Of a stretch of DNA of 64,000 nucleotides, positions 18,036 to 27,250 are shown piece by piece. The stretch's first letter is position 1. Each line of letters opens with the position of its first letter. The stretch is from IMG/VR virus record IMGVR_UViG_3300044613_002638, positions 43,448-107,447 of that record. The stretch is one strand, 5' to 3'. Source of the DNA: a virus. A model generated the notes under the pieces. It was not told the DNA's origin and searched no databases. It was given only the letters and a program-made list of their open reading frames with translations. The position numbers and the translations under genes were made by a program.

Positions 18036-19778
18036 ATGGGATTTCCTAGCAGTCCAACAAACGGTCAACAGGTAGTAGTCAACAATATTACCTACATCTA
18101 TAACAGTTCTAAAACTGCGTGGTTGAGATTAAGTACTCCTGGTGTACCCTTAAGTGCCAATAGTTTAGTTTTAACTAGTCCTAATGTGTCAATCAGTACC
18201 ACTTCTGGTGCACTTATAGTTACTGGCGGTGCTGGTATTGGTGGCAACTTACACGCTGACAGGTACTATACTCACAACGGTCTTTATTGGGCTAATAATA
18301 ACGAAAGCATCCTCGGTGGCCTAAACTATGGTAACACTGAAGTAGCAGCATACCTTGATTCGCAAAAAATTACAAGTGCAAATATTGGTGGTAGTCAAAT
18401 ATTTGCTAATGCAAATGCTGCTGTGCAGGCAACATCAATAAATTCTATTAATGCAAATATAGGATCATTTCAGACCTACGCCAATTCTAAAATTGGCACA
18501 AACACTAATAGCAATTTAGTAGTTGTATCTACTACAAGTTCAACATCAAACGTTACAGGTGCCTTAGTGGTAGCCGGGGGCGCCGGGATAGCAGGTAACG
18601 TTTATGCAGGAAAAATTTATACCTCAGAAGGCTTATATTGGGCAGGCAACGGCAACGTTATAGTAACAGGAGGCGGCGGTGGCGGAGTATTTACAGCTAG
18701 CAACACAGCACCTGTTGCGCCAAATGAAAGTGATTTTTGGTATAAAATCTCATCTGACATATTATTACAATATATTACTGATGGCACTAGTAGTTACTGG
18801 GTAGATGTACAAAGTCAAACTTTGTTTGCTAATACTGCCGGCACTATCACTGAACTAGGTGAAACTACTATCACTGGCAATCTTATACCTTCGGCCAACA
18901 TTACATACAATCTTGGTAGTAGTACATCAAGATTCAAAGATATATTTTTAAGCGGTAACACGATTGATCTAGGCGGCGCCACTATTAAAACACACAGTGA
19001 CAGTGGTGCAATAGCTTTTATTCCATCTATCACTGCGACTAATCCCAATCCAAGTGCTGTGGTAATCACACCAGCTGGAACTATTACCTCAGTTGAAACT
19101 GTTGGCGGTGTGGTATCAGACGCAAATATTGGTGCTGCATCTAATGCGGCATCAGAATCTGGTACTACTATTTTTGGTAACATTACGGTTACTGGTAACG
19201 TCATTGCTGCAAATATAACCGCCAATTCTAATATAGTTGCTAACAAAATTACAACCACTGTGGGAATTTTTTGGTCTAACGGTAATGCTTTTATATCAGG
19301 AAGTGGTGGCAGTGGAATAACCTACACAGCAAATACTGCTCCACCAACCACAGGCAACATTTCAGGTGATAAATGGTACAACACCAACAATGATGTGTTG
19401 TACGAATATCTAGATGATGGAACAACATCATACTGGATTGATATTCAAAGTCAAACTTTAGCAGCTAACACCTCTACGCAAGAAACATCAATAGCCACGA
19501 TTAATGCGAATATTGGTGCATTTCAAAACTATGCTAACACAAAAATTGGAACAAACACAAATGGTAATTTAGTAGTTCAAACAACAACTAGTTCAATATC
19601 AACTACTACAGGCGCATTGGTTGTAGTAGGCGGCGTAGGGGTGGCCGGTAATGTAACTGCAGATAGATTTGCAACCACAACTGGTTTATTTTGGGCAAAC
19701 GGAACAGCTTTCAGTTCGGGACTGAGCTCGGCACAAGTTAATGCTCGTATTTGGGCACAAAATGTATTTTGGGGATAA
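18036..19778 (+). CDS. Tail fibre, cassette 1 shaft
   Basis: 580 residues starting MGFPSSPTNGQQVVVNNITY, the N-terminal signature shared with genes at 21506, 24805, 27251 and 31830. Two copies of a ~200-residue block follow: IGTNTNSNLVV, TGALVVAGGAGIAGNV, GLYWAGNGNV, GGGGG and a WYxxxxDxLxxYxxDG module. It ends ARIWAQNVFWG, a short C-terminal tag. It starts one base after the previous gene and is followed at 3 bases by the adaptor gene. It is probably an adhesin shaft to which the next two proteins attach. Confidence 0.75.
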   Translation: MGFPSSPTNGQQVVVNNITYIYNSSKTAWLRLSTPGVPLSANSLVLTSPNVSISTTSGALIVTGGAGIGGNLHADRYYTHNGLYWANNNESILGGLNYGNTEVAAYLDSQKITSANIGGSQIFANANAAVQATSINSINANIGSFQTYANSKIGTNTNSNLVVVSTTSSTSNVTGALVVAGGAGIAGNVYAGKIYTSEGLYWAGNGNVIVTGGGGGGVFTASNTAPVAPNESDFWYKISSDILLQYITDGTSSYWVDVQSQTLFANTAGTITELGETTITGNLIPSANITYNLGSSTSRFKDIFLSGNTIDLGGATIKTHSDSGAIAFIPSITATNPNPSAVVITPAGTITSVETVGGVVSDANIGAASNAASESGTTIFGNITVTGNVIAANITANSNIVANKITTTVGIFWSNGNAFISGSGGSGITYTANTAPPTTGNISGDKWYNTNNDVLYEYLDDGTTSYWIDIQSQTLAANTSTQETSIATINANIGAFQNYANTKIGTNTNGNLVVQTTTSSISTTTGALVVVGGVGVAGNVTADRFATTTGLFWANGTAFSSGLSSAQVNARIWAQNVFWG

Positions 19779-19781
19779 AAA

Positions 19782-20138
19782 ATGGCAGCACCAAACTTAA
19801 TTAATTCAACTACAGTATTAGGCAAACGAGCTTATGCCATATTAACAACATCAATGGCTAATGTAATTACAAATGGCTCTACATCAGGTAATCTTATTAA
19901 GATTAGTGAAATGTCAATTTCTAATATTTCTTCATTGGCAATTCTTACTAATGTTGCAGTTGGTAGAGGTACAACACTATATTATTTGGCAGGAAATATT
20001 TCTGTGCCAGCTAATTCTATTTTAACGCTTGTATCAAGAGACAGTGCTTTTTATATGGAAGAAGGAGATTATCTACAGGCCAATTCAAGTTCTGCTACAG
20101 CCGGGCATGTATCTGTATCTCATGAGGTAACATCGTAA
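19782..20138 (+). CDS. Fibre adaptor protein, cassette 1
   Basis: 118 residues, one of three clear paralogues (with 21789 and 25460). Shared features: MAAPN start, LTT near residue 25, NGSTSGN near 33, VGRGTTLYYLAGN near 65 and YMEEGDYLQANSSS near 90. It is all-beta by pattern, with no Cys. It always lies between an FPxxPxNG fibre protein and a variable adhesin, so a connector or adaptor role is likely. The stop overlaps the next ATG (TAATG). Confidence 0.75.
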   Translation: MAAPNLINSTTVLGKRAYAILTTSMANVITNGSTSGNLIKISEMSISNISSLAILTNVAVGRGTTLYYLAGNISVPANSILTLVSRDSAFYMEEGDYLQANSSSATAGHVSVSHEVTS

Positions 20139-21103
20139 TGCCCTTGATTAAAAGCAATTATGGTATCATTGGTAATACTGTAACTGTAAGTGATTCAACA
20201 TCTGGTTTTTCTTCCAGTAGAATGGATCAACAGTTGTTGATTGCTGCAGGTAAATGGCCTAAATGGAAAGTTCCTGCACCACTGGTTGAGTATCTTGTTG
20301 TAGCAGGCGGTGGCGGTGGTGGACATGGTGGTGCTGGTGCCGGTGGATTATTGACAAGTAGTTTTAGCGCCGCGGCAGGAACAACATATACTGTAACAAT
20401 TGGCGGTGGTGGTAACGGTGATTCTTCTCCTTACCCTGGTCCATACACAGCTACAAATGGAACAGCGTCGTCGCTTGGTTCAATTACGGCCATTGGAGGT
20501 GGTAGAGGAGCTAGTTTTTCTCAAGGATCGCCGTACTCTGGGTGGCAAGGGGGTTCGGGCAGTGGAGGAACTTATGGAGGTAGTGGCGCCGATGGCACAG
20601 CAGGACAAGGTAATGCAGGAGGTAATGGACCATTTAACTCAGGTTATGGAATAGGAGGCGGAGGCGGTGGGGCAGTATCTGTAGGTCTTGCGGGCGCAGC
20701 TGACGGTAGCGGCGGTGCAGGTGGTAATGGTGGGGCAGGTTTGTATTCATCTATATCCGGAGCAAATGTAGCATATGCAGGAGGCGGTGGCGGGTCGTTA
20801 GACGGTAGGATGACCGGCACGAAAATAGCAGGTCAAGGAGGAGTAGGAGGTGGTGCTACAGCAGTTTTTGGCGACGGAGCGACTCCAAATTCTGGTAATG
20901 CGAATACTGGCGGCGGCGGTGGTGGAAATTATTTTGGTGTAGCAATTAATAACGGAGCAGGCGGTAACGGAGGATCAGGAATAGTAATTTTGAGATATTT
21001 GGACACATTTGCCAATGCTACTACCACAGGATCGCCTCAATTAACAATATCTGGCGGCTACAGAATATATAGATTCACCGGTGACGGATCTATTACTTTT
21101 TAA
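20138..21103 (+). CDS. Glycine-rich adhesin, cassette 1
   Basis: 321 residues. Residues 1-40 (MPLIKSNYGIIGNTVTVSDS then MDQQLLIAAGKWP) form a short N-terminal adaptor-binding region similar to those at 22145 and 25818. From residue 48 (VEYLVVAGGGGGGHGGAGAG) to about 285 it is a glycine-rich domain with repeated GGGGG turns. The final 35 residues (GYRIYRFTGDGSITF) are a typical C-terminal closing strand. This architecture is that of glycine-rich phage receptor-binding tips. Confidence 0.8.
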   Translation: MPLIKSNYGIIGNTVTVSDSTSGFSSSRMDQQLLIAAGKWPKWKVPAPLVEYLVVAGGGGGGHGGAGAGGLLTSSFSAAAGTTYTVTIGGGGNGDSSPYPGPYTATNGTASSLGSITAIGGGRGASFSQGSPYSGWQGGSGSGGTYGGSGADGTAGQGNAGGNGPFNSGYGIGGGGGGAVSVGLAGAADGSGGAGGNGGAGLYSSISGANVAYAGGGGGSLDGRMTGTKIAGQGGVGGGATAVFGDGATPNSGNANTGGGGGGNYFGVAINNGAGGNGGSGIVILRYLDTFANATTTGSPQLTISGGYRIYRFTGDGSITF

Positions 21104-21114
21104 CATAATTTGAT

Positions 21115-21483
21115 ATGGCACATTTTGCAAAATTAGACGAAAATAATCAAGTGTTAGCGGTTCATGTAGTTAATAATGAAGTACTACTAGATTCTAATGG
21201 AACAGAGAGAGAAGAACTTGGCGTGGCTTTTTTAATTTCATGGTCGGGCGGCCATCCGTATTGGAAGCAAACCAGTTATAACAGCAATTTTAGGAAAAAT
21301 TATGCTGGCTTTGGCTTTACTTACGATAGCGACAGAGATGCCTTTGTTCCGCCACGCCCGTTTGCAAGTTGGACATTAGATGAAACAACTTGTCAATGGA
21401 TTTCGCCTGTGCCACATCCAGCAGATGGTGATCGGTATATATGGAACGAGGATACTGTAAGTTGGGAACTGTTTAACCCATAA
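21115..21483 (+). CDS. Adhesin assembly/accessory protein, cassette 1
   Basis: 122 residues with AKLDENNQVLAVHVV at the start, FGFTYDSDRDAFVPPRPF near 75 and the C-terminal motif PVPHPADGDRYIWNEDTVSW followed by ELFNP. The same C-terminus is found in the gene at 26821. From memory, this family is common in aquatic T4-like phages next to fibre genes, with unknown exact role; an assembly-factor role is inferred from position. The TAA stop forms the start of a late promoter motif. Confidence 0.75.
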   Translation: MAHFAKLDENNQVLAVHVVNNEVLLDSNGTEREELGVAFLISWSGGHPYWKQTSYNSNFRKNYAGFGFTYDSDRDAFVPPRPFASWTLDETTCQWISPVPHPADGDRYIWNEDTVSWELFNP

Positions 21484-21499
21484 ATATGAAATCATAGGA
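21460..21499 (+). repeat. Dispersed 40-bp repeat, copy 1
   Basis: These 40 bases match 27205-27244 with only three differences. They cover the last codons of the cassette's fourth gene, its stop, the TAAATA promoter and the next leader. This marks cassette boundaries as recently duplicated or recombined. Confidence 0.85.
21481..21486 (+). promoter_or_regulatory. Late promoter motif overlapping a stop codon
   Basis: CATAAATATGAAA; the TAA is the stop of the preceding gene, and the next ATG is 19 bases downstream. Confidence 0.65.
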
Positions 21500-21505
21500 A
21501 AATAG

Positions 21506-21787
21506 ATGACATTTCCAGTTGCTCCAATAAACGGCGATACAACCACAGTCAATGGTATAAGCTATGTCTATGATTCCTCATTGCGGAGTTGGACTAGAGT
21601 AACCTCTACCTTGGGCAACATAACAGTTTCAAATAATGCCAACATTACAGGTAATTTGACTGTAGGCGGTAATGTCACAGCAGACAGATTTACAACTACC
21701 GCAGGCGTATTTTACGCAAACAACACATCATATAATTCAGACGTAGCTTCGTTATCAGTGGCCATGTCAATTATATACGGAGGATAA
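21506..21787 (+). CDS. Short fibre protein, cassette 2
   Basis: 93 residues: the shared N-terminus MTFPVAPINGDTTTVNGISY, then NANITGNLTVGGNVTADRFT and the C-terminal tag AMSIIYGG. It is a minimal version of the fibre that opens each cassette: the N- and C-terminal ends are kept and the shaft repeats are missing. It is followed at one base by the adaptor gene. Confidence 0.72.
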   Translation: MTFPVAPINGDTTTVNGISYVYDSSLRSWTRVTSTLGNITVSNNANITGNLTVGGNVTADRFTTTAGVFYANNTSYNSDVASLSVAMSIIYGG

Positions 21788-21788
21788 C

Positions 21789-22145
21789 ATGGCAGCACCC
21801 AACATAAGAAACGTATCAACAATTATTGGCAAGTCAATTTATGCAAATTTAACTACGGTATATTCTAATGTAATTACCAATGGATCAACATCAGGCAACG
21901 TGTTAAAGGTAAATGAAATTACTGTGAGCAATTATACTGGTACAGGAGTAAGTTGTAACGTACAAGTGGGTAGAGGATCATCATTGTTTTTTATTGTAGG
22001 CAACATATCAGTTCCGGCGTCTAGTACACTGGTAGTAGTGGCCAAAGATACCAACTTGTATTTAGAAGAAGGTGATTACATACAGGCCAATGCCACTGCC
22101 AATGTAACAGCACACTTAATTGCAAGCTATGAGGTTATTTCTTAA
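21789..22145 (+). CDS. Fibre adaptor protein, cassette 2
   Basis: 118 residues, paralogue of 19782 and 25460 (MAAPNIRNVSTIIGKSIYAN, NGSTSGNVLKV, VGRGSSLFFIVGN, YLEEGDYIQANATA). The ATG overlaps no stop but follows the previous gene by one base; its own stop overlaps the ATG of the LamG adhesin. The order fibre tag, adaptor, adhesin is the same as in cassettes 1 and 3. Confidence 0.75.
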   Translation: MAAPNIRNVSTIIGKSIYANLTTVYSNVITNGSTSGNVLKVNEITVSNYTGTGVSCNVQVGRGSSLFFIVGNISVPASSTLVVVAKDTNLYLEEGDYIQANATANVTAHLIASYEVIS

Positions 22146-24322
22146 TGCCACGTACAAGATTTAACAATGGTGTTCTTGGGCCAAGACAGACTACCACTGC
22201 TAGCGCAGCAGCTGGTTTGTTTGGCCTAGTAGATCATCAGGTGTTAACTGGTGGGGGACTGTTTCCACGTAGTCCTTTGCCGTTGACTGGAGATGAATTT
22301 TTTCCGTATGTGCCATTATTGATAAATGCCGATAGTACCAATGGAGCCACTAATAACACTTTTCTTGACTCGAGTCAGAATAACACAACCTTAACACCTT
22401 TTGGTACCATGTCTCAAGGATCCTTTTCGCCTTTTGGAGACAATTGGTCAAATTATTTTGACGGTACAGGTGATTATCTTAGTATAGCTGATAATGCTGC
22501 ATTTGAATTAGGCAGTAACGATTTTACAATTGAAATGTGGATACATACAACATCCACAAATCAATATCAAACTTTTGTAGGTAAAGATTCTGCTGCCGGG
22601 ACTCGCGGATTTATATTAACTTCAGATACCCGCTCTTTAATTTTTGCAGTTGCAGGGGCAGCATCAGTAACCACTACAGGAAAATTTGATGTAGCAAAAT
22701 GGAATTTACTTACAATAACTCGGTCAGGAAATACTATCTATCTTGGTATAAATGGAACAGTTGAGAGCTTTTCATGGACCGCAGCTATTCCTGACGCATC
22801 TTCGCCATTGACTATTGCTTCACAACTTACGCCAGGCAGTGTTTACGTAAACTATTTTTCAGGGTACATATCTAACTTACGAATAGTAAATGGATCATCT
22901 GTGGCCACATATAGATCAAATTTTAGTGTACCAACCGCGCCGTTGACTGCTATCGCTAATACCTCACTGCTCACTTGTCAAAGTAATCGTTTTAGAGATA
23001 ATAGCACAAATAATTTTGCAATTACTGTGGCTGGAGATGTGTCTGTACAAAGATTTTCACCATTTAGTCCTGCAACTAGCTATTCAACTAGTACCATCAG
23101 CGGTGGCCTGGGTAAATTTGTTGGCAGCAATTATATTACTTTGCCAAGTAGTAATTTTGCATTTGGAACTGCCAGCTTCACAGTTGAACTATGGTTGTAT
23201 TATATTCCTGCCGAAACCGTGGCATCATACGGATGTTTTTTTGATAACGGTTCGCAAGGAGTATTTTTATCATTTGGTACCAGTAAAAATAATTTATTAT
23301 TTTATGGCACTGCCAATAACGATACAACAGGATTTCCACATGGCATGGCCGGAAATACTTGGAATCATCTCGCATTTGTAAGAAACGGTACAACAATGAC
23401 CATATATGTTAATGGATCGTCAATTGGATCATGGTCTGGCATTACAGGATCAAGTAGTCCTGGCAGTGCAACAGCATTTGTAGGAACTTATTCATTGGCG
23501 CCTGTTAGCTATCCTTGCGGAGGTTACATTGCAAATATGCGAGTAGTTAACGGTGTAGCAGTATACACTGGTAATTTTACACCGCCAATAGCACCGTTAA
23601 CTACTGCTGGTGCTAGTTCTGCAGCCTGTTATCCAAGCACAACAAATGTTAATATTTCTTTTGCTGCGTCTAGTACCAGCTTGTTATTAAATGGAGCCAA
23701 TTCGAATATCGTAGATCAAGCCGCTATGAATTTGTTAGGCACTATAGGTCAAGCTCAAGTGAGCACAGCGCAAAGTAAATTTGGTGGCAGTTCTATACTA
23801 TTTGACGGCGACCAAGACTATATACGAATGCCATCAAGTCCCATGATATCAAATTGGTTTTTGGGTGATTACACAATAGAGTATTGGATATATCCTAATG
23901 CATTCAATTCAAGCACAAATGGCGGATCAAATGTTTTCAGTCAGGCAACACCAGCCAGCACCGGAGAATATTTTTCTTTTGGTCCAAGAGCCAGTGGAGT
24001 TGTTGTTTTTTATTATTATAATGGTGCCGCTCAAACAATTACTTCGGGAAGTATCAGTACAGGAACCTGGACCCATTTAGCAGCCACATATGAAAAATCA
24101 TCGAACACACTTAGGATTTTTATTAACGGAACACTCACAACTTCTACTACAATTTCCGGAACACCTTTATTGGGACCTGCAGATGCAACTGCTCCAATTT
24201 TGGTAGGAGCCAGTGCAAACGCACAATTTAACGGATACATTGACGATTTAAGGATAACATCTGGCATAGCAAGATACACTAGCACTTTTACACCACCAAC
24301 CACGAATTTCGCATTAAGATAG
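22145..24322 (+). CDS. Triple LamG/concanavalin-like adhesin, cassette 2
   Basis: 725 residues. Residues 1-50 are an adaptor-binding start related to those of the Gly-rich adhesins. Then come three lectin-like LamG_3 domains, each opening with a strand such as [14 protein letters not shown] and FTIEMWIHT (near 105), then FTVELWLYY (near 345) and ILFDGDQDYIRMPSS with YTIEYWIYP (near 550). The closing strands GYISNLRIVNG, GYIANMRVVNG and [11 protein letters not shown] recur. Linkers carry [12 protein letters not shown]. Such domains bind carbohydrates in many secreted proteins, so this is a likely glycan-binding receptor protein. Confidence 0.85.
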   Translation: MPRTRFNNGVLGPRQTTTASAAAGLFGLVDHQVLTGGGLFPRSPLPLTGDEFFPYVPLLINADSTNGATNNTFLDSSQNNTTLTPFGTMSQGSFSPFGDNWSNYFDGTGDYLSIADNAAFELGSNDFTIEMWIHTTSTNQYQTFVGKDSAAGTRGFILTSDTRSLIFAVAGAASVTTTGKFDVAKWNLLTITRSGNTIYLGINGTVESFSWTAAIPDASSPLTIASQLTPGSVYVNYFSGYISNLRIVNGSSVATYRSNFSVPTAPLTAIANTSLLTCQSNRFRDNSTNNFAITVAGDVSVQRFSPFSPATSYSTSTISGGLGKFVGSNYITLPSSNFAFGTASFTVELWLYYIPAETVASYGCFFDNGSQGVFLSFGTSKNNLLFYGTANNDTTGFPHGMAGNTWNHLAFVRNGTTMTIYVNGSSIGSWSGITGSSSPGSATAFVGTYSLAPVSYPCGGYIANMRVVNGVAVYTGNFTPPIAPLTTAGASSAACYPSTTNVNISFAASSTSLLLNGANSNIVDQAAMNLLGTIGQAQVSTAQSKFGGSSILFDGDQDYIRMPSSPMISNWFLGDYTIEYWIYPNAFNSSTNGGSNVFSQATPASTGEYFSFGPRASGVVVFYYYNGAAQTITSGSISTGTWTHLAATYEKSSNTLRIFINGTLTTSTTISGTPLLGPADATAPILVGASANAQFNGYIDDLRITSGIARYTSTFTPPTTNFALR

Positions 24323-24330
24323 GATAAAAA

Positions 24331-24783
24331 ATGTTCATAGCAAAAATACTAAACGGACAAGTTGTACAAGTAGTAGATTCAAGAGAAGTGTTTGCGACTA
24401 CAGCTCCAACCGCACAACAACTAGTTGAAAACAGTTACATGCAGGTTAATCTATTTAGACCGCATGATAGATTGACTGAAAAACTAGTCACATGTGAACC
24501 AGTAATTGAAGGGGCGTGGGTATATACAGTAGAGGTACAGCCAATGACTGATCAAGAAATTCAAGCAGCCAAAGATTCTGCTATGGCACAGATTAGAGCA
24601 CAAAGAAACGCTTTATTAAAACAATCAGATTATACACAAATTGCCGACAATCCTGATCCCAAGAAAGCAGAATGGGCCGCGTATAGACAAACCCTAAGAG
24701 ATTTACCCGCTAATATCACAGGTGATCCAAGAACGTTTACAGACTGGCCCACTGACCCAGATTGGCAACCCATGGGTCAATAA
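24331..24783 (+). CDS. Tail-fibre assembly chaperone-like protein, cassette 2
   Basis: 150 residues. The C-terminal half has the clear fibre-assembly-chaperone pattern: RNALLKQSDYTQIADNP, then EWAAYRQTLRDLPANIT, DPRTFTDWPTDPDW. This family is related to phage tail assembly chaperones and is usually encoded right after the fibre it folds or attaches. Here it is 8 bases after the LamG adhesin, replacing the 122/135-residue gene used in cassettes 1 and 3. Its stop is part of the next TAAATA. Confidence 0.82.
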   Translation: MFIAKILNGQVVQVVDSREVFATTAPTAQQLVENSYMQVNLFRPHDRLTEKLVTCEPVIEGAWVYTVEVQPMTDQEIQAAKDSAMAQIRAQRNALLKQSDYTQIADNPDPKKAEWAAYRQTLRDLPANITGDPRTFTDWPTDPDWQPMGQ

Positions 24784-24786
24784 ATA
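24781..24786 (+). promoter_or_regulatory. Late promoter motif overlapping a stop codon
   Basis: CAATAAATAGATTA; the stop TAA of the chaperone gene forms its first bases, and ATG 24805 follows 18 bases later. Confidence 0.65.
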
Positions 24787-24804
24787 GATTAATTAGGATA
24801 ATAA

Positions 24805-25458
24805 ATGACATTTCCAGTCGCACCAACAAACGGTCAATCCGCAACAGTAAATGGTATTAGGTACATCTACAACAGTACCGACAATGCTTGGTACAGGCAG
24901 ACCAGCCCTGTTGCTAATTTAACTGTTTCTGGAAATATTGTCACAAATAAATTATTCACCGCCCAAGGTCTATTCTGGGCCGGCAATGGACAAGTAATTG
25001 CAACTGGCGGTGGCGGTGGCGGAGGTTTAACATTCACTGCAGATACTGCTCCGCCAACCAGCGGTAACATCAGCGGAGATCAATGGTATAACACCACAAC
25101 TGATATTTTATATGAATATATCAATGACGGCACAACAAGTTACTGGATTGATACACAGAGTCTAGGTCAAGTTGGAAATATTACAACTATAGCAGATGCT
25201 ACCTTGCAAGGTAATCTAGTGGTAGGTTTGGGAAATGTTTACAGCATTGGTGCCAGTAATGGTTTTGTTAAAAATATTTTTTCTCACAGCATTACGGCTA
25301 ATATTGTAACTGTACAAGGTAATATTACTGCTGCCAATGTTACTACATCGGGAAATATACAGGCAAGTTTTGTTCATGGTGATGGATCAAAATTAACAAA
25401 TTTAAATGCGGCAAGCACAGGAAAGGCTATCGCAATGTCGATAGTGTTCGGAGGATAA
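24805..25458 (+). CDS. Fibre protein, cassette 3
   Basis: 217 residues: the shared start MTFPVAPTNGQSATVNGIRY, GLFWAGNGQVIATGGGGGGG, and one GDQWYNTTTDILYEYINDGT module, then NATVQGN-like strands, SFVHGDGSKLTNLNA (a classic phage fibre motif) and the end AMSIVFGG. The C-terminus matches the tag of the cassette 2 fibre (AMSIIYGG). It is followed at one base by the adaptor. Confidence 0.75.
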   Translation: MTFPVAPTNGQSATVNGIRYIYNSTDNAWYRQTSPVANLTVSGNIVTNKLFTAQGLFWAGNGQVIATGGGGGGGLTFTADTAPPTSGNISGDQWYNTTTDILYEYINDGTTSYWIDTQSLGQVGNITTIADATLQGNLVVGLGNVYSIGASNGFVKNIFSHSITANIVTVQGNITAANVTTSGNIQASFVHGDGSKLTNLNAASTGKAIAMSIVFGG

Positions 25459-25459
25459 C

Positions 25460-25816
25460 ATGGCAGCACCTAACATAGTAAATGTGACTACAATTTTTGG
25501 AAAAACAAACGTTGCAGTTTTAAACACTACGCTATCTAATGTTTTAGTAAATTCTAGCACATCAGGTAATGTAATTAAAGTCAACGATATTACAATTAGC
25601 AATTTCACTGGCAGTGCAATGTATGCAAATTTAACTTTTGGAAGAGGTAGTTCGCTTTACTTTATTGCAGGTACACTAACTTTGCCTGCTTATTCCACAG
25701 TAGCCGCTATTGGTAAAGATACCACTATATACTTAGAAGAAGGCGATTATTTGCAGGCAAATACATCGTCGGCTACAGGATCGCACCTAATAGTGTCATA
25801 TGAATCTATAAATTAA
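25460..25816 (+). CDS. Fibre adaptor protein, cassette 3
   Basis: 118 residues, third clear paralogue of the adaptor family (MAAPNIVNVTTIFGKTNVAV, NSSTSGNVIKV, FGRGSSLYFIAGT, YLEEGDYLQANTSS). It has the same length and order as 19782 and 21789, and one base separates its stop from the next ATG. Confidence 0.75.
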   Translation: MAAPNIVNVTTIFGKTNVAVLNTTLSNVLVNSSTSGNVIKVNDITISNFTGSAMYANLTFGRGSSLYFIAGTLTLPAYSTVAAIGKDTTIYLEEGDYLQANTSSATGSHLIVSYESIN

Positions 25817-25817
25817 A

Positions 25818-26819
25818 ATGCCTAGAGTAAGATCAAATTATTCAATATTAGGTAATGCCGTACCTACTTCAAATTCTACAGTAGGAAGAATGGCATCACT
25901 AGCCGACGTAAGAAATCTACAAAGCGAGGGATACTGGTATCAAAGTGTTCCTTCACAAAGTGTGTATACAACTCCTGGTACCTATACTTGGACAGCACCT
26001 CCGGGAGTAACAAGTGTATGTGCTGTGGTAGTTGGCGGTGGTGGCTGCGGAGATAATGGAAACAGCGGCGATGGCGGTGGAGGCGGCGGAGCCGGGGGTG
26101 CTCTAGCATATGCTAACAATATTACAGTGATACCAGGTAACAATTATACCGTTGTTGTAGGAGCAGGGGGTAGCGACGCAAATGGGTTTGGAGTAAGAGC
26201 ACAATCAGGCGGAAATTCAAGTGTTACATTTAGTACTTTTGTAATGACTGCACAAGGTGGCCAAGGAGGTGATCCATATAGTGCAGATCCCGGAGCACCG
26301 GCCAGCGTGTTTAGTTTTACAAATACGCCAGTGGGTGTAACCACTGACGGTGGTCAAGGTGGCGGCGGTGGTGCTGGTTGGAATGGAGGCGGCGGGGGAG
26401 GCGGAGCTGGTGGATATGGAAACCGTGGCGGTAACGGTAGTCGATCATCTACCAGCCGTACTAATTTCACAACTGTAAATGCATTAGGCACCGGTGCTGG
26501 CGGTGGCGGTGGCGCTCAAACTGCTGCTGGCACCGGTCTTAGCGGTGGGGGCAATGGCGGAACTGGGGGCGATGATCTGACAGGTGGCGGTGGCGGAGGA
26601 GCCACAATTTTTAGCAATACGAACCCTGTAAGCAACGGTGGTAACGGAAATAATTTAACTTCTGCTGGATCAAAAGGAGGCAATGGCGGAAATTGGGGTG
26701 GTGGCGGCGGAGGCTCATATGATAATGGCACAGGAATCGCCGCTGCAGGTGCTAGTGGAGCAGTTAAAATTTTGTGGGGTGCCGGTAGATCTTTTCCAAC
26801 TAATGCTTGGGATGTATAG
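25818..26819 (+). CDS. Glycine-rich adhesin, cassette 3
   Basis: 333 residues. It starts MPRVRSNYSILGNAVPTSNS, similar to the adhesin at 20138. A strand block VYTTPGTYTWTAPPGVTSVC opens a glycine-rich region from about 75 to 315, dense with GGGGGG turns. It ends GASGAVKILWGAGRSFPTNA. VYTTPGTYTW is the hallmark start of phage Gly-rich tip domains. It differs in detail from the tip at 20138, so the two would probably recognise different receptors. Confidence 0.8.
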   Translation: MPRVRSNYSILGNAVPTSNSTVGRMASLADVRNLQSEGYWYQSVPSQSVYTTPGTYTWTAPPGVTSVCAVVVGGGGCGDNGNSGDGGGGGGAGGALAYANNITVIPGNNYTVVVGAGGSDANGFGVRAQSGGNSSVTFSTFVMTAQGGQGGDPYSADPGAPASVFSFTNTPVGVTTDGGQGGGGGAGWNGGGGGGGAGGYGNRGGNGSRSSTSRTNFTTVNALGTGAGGGGGAQTAAGTGLSGGGNGGTGGDDLTGGGGGGATIFSNTNPVSNGGNGNNLTSAGSKGGNGGNWGGGGGGSYDNGTGIAAAGASGAVKILWGAGRSFPTNAWDV

Positions 26820-26820
26820 T

Positions 26821-27228
26821 ATGAATTTATATATTAGAATTGTAGACGGACAAATAACAGATCATCCTATATTAGAAAGCAATCTATTACAAGCCTATCC
26901 TGGTATTGATCTAAATAACTCTCAAGAATATGTTAAGTTTACGAGAATTCCTAAAGATGTGTCTGAAGGTACTTATGAAATCGCCTATTACACCTACGAA
27001 TGGGATGGTGATACAGTTCGAGATGCATGGCATACGAGACCAATGACCACCGCGGAAAGATTGGCAAAACAAGAAACGACAAAACAAGACTGGCAAACTT
27101 ATGGTTATCCAAGTTGGCAATTCAACGAAACAACTTGCAGTTTTGAAGCACCTGTGCCTCATCCCAATGACGGAAACAAATACAGGTGGAGCGAAGCAAC
27201 ACTGAGTTGGGAACTGTTTACCCCATAA
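26821..27228 (+). CDS. Adhesin assembly/accessory protein, cassette 3
   Basis: 135 residues from ATG 26821 (MNLYIRIVDGQITDHPILES). An in-frame ATG at 26683 would overlap the Gly-rich gene by 137 bases and is rejected. The C-terminus (TTCSFEAPVPHPNDGNKYRW, then SWELFTP) matches the cassette 1 gene at 21115. A middle part (RPMTTAERLAKQETTKQDW) is different from that gene. It starts one base after the adhesin stop. Its stop is part of a TAAATA promoter. Confidence 0.75.
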   Translation: MNLYIRIVDGQITDHPILESNLLQAYPGIDLNNSQEYVKFTRIPKDVSEGTYEIAYYTYEWDGDTVRDAWHTRPMTTAERLAKQETTKQDWQTYGYPSWQFNETTCSFEAPVPHPNDGNKYRWSEATLSWELFTP

Positions 27229-27244
27229 ATATGAAACTATAGGA
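27205..27244 (+). repeat. Dispersed 40-bp repeat, copy 2
   Basis: Nearly identical to 21460-21499 (three differences). It covers the end of the accessory gene, the TAAATA promoter and the leader. Confidence 0.85.
27226..27231 (+). promoter_or_regulatory. Late promoter motif overlapping a stop codon
   Basis: CATAAATATGAAAC, 19 bases before ATG 27251. Its flanks match those at 21481 and 41495. Confidence 0.65.
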
Positions 27245-27250
27245 TAAAAA

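Noticed and set aside
26683-26820. Upstream start for the cassette 3 accessory gene
   Set aside because: It would overlap the glycine-rich gene; ATG 26821 fits the paralogue and the tight gene spacing.
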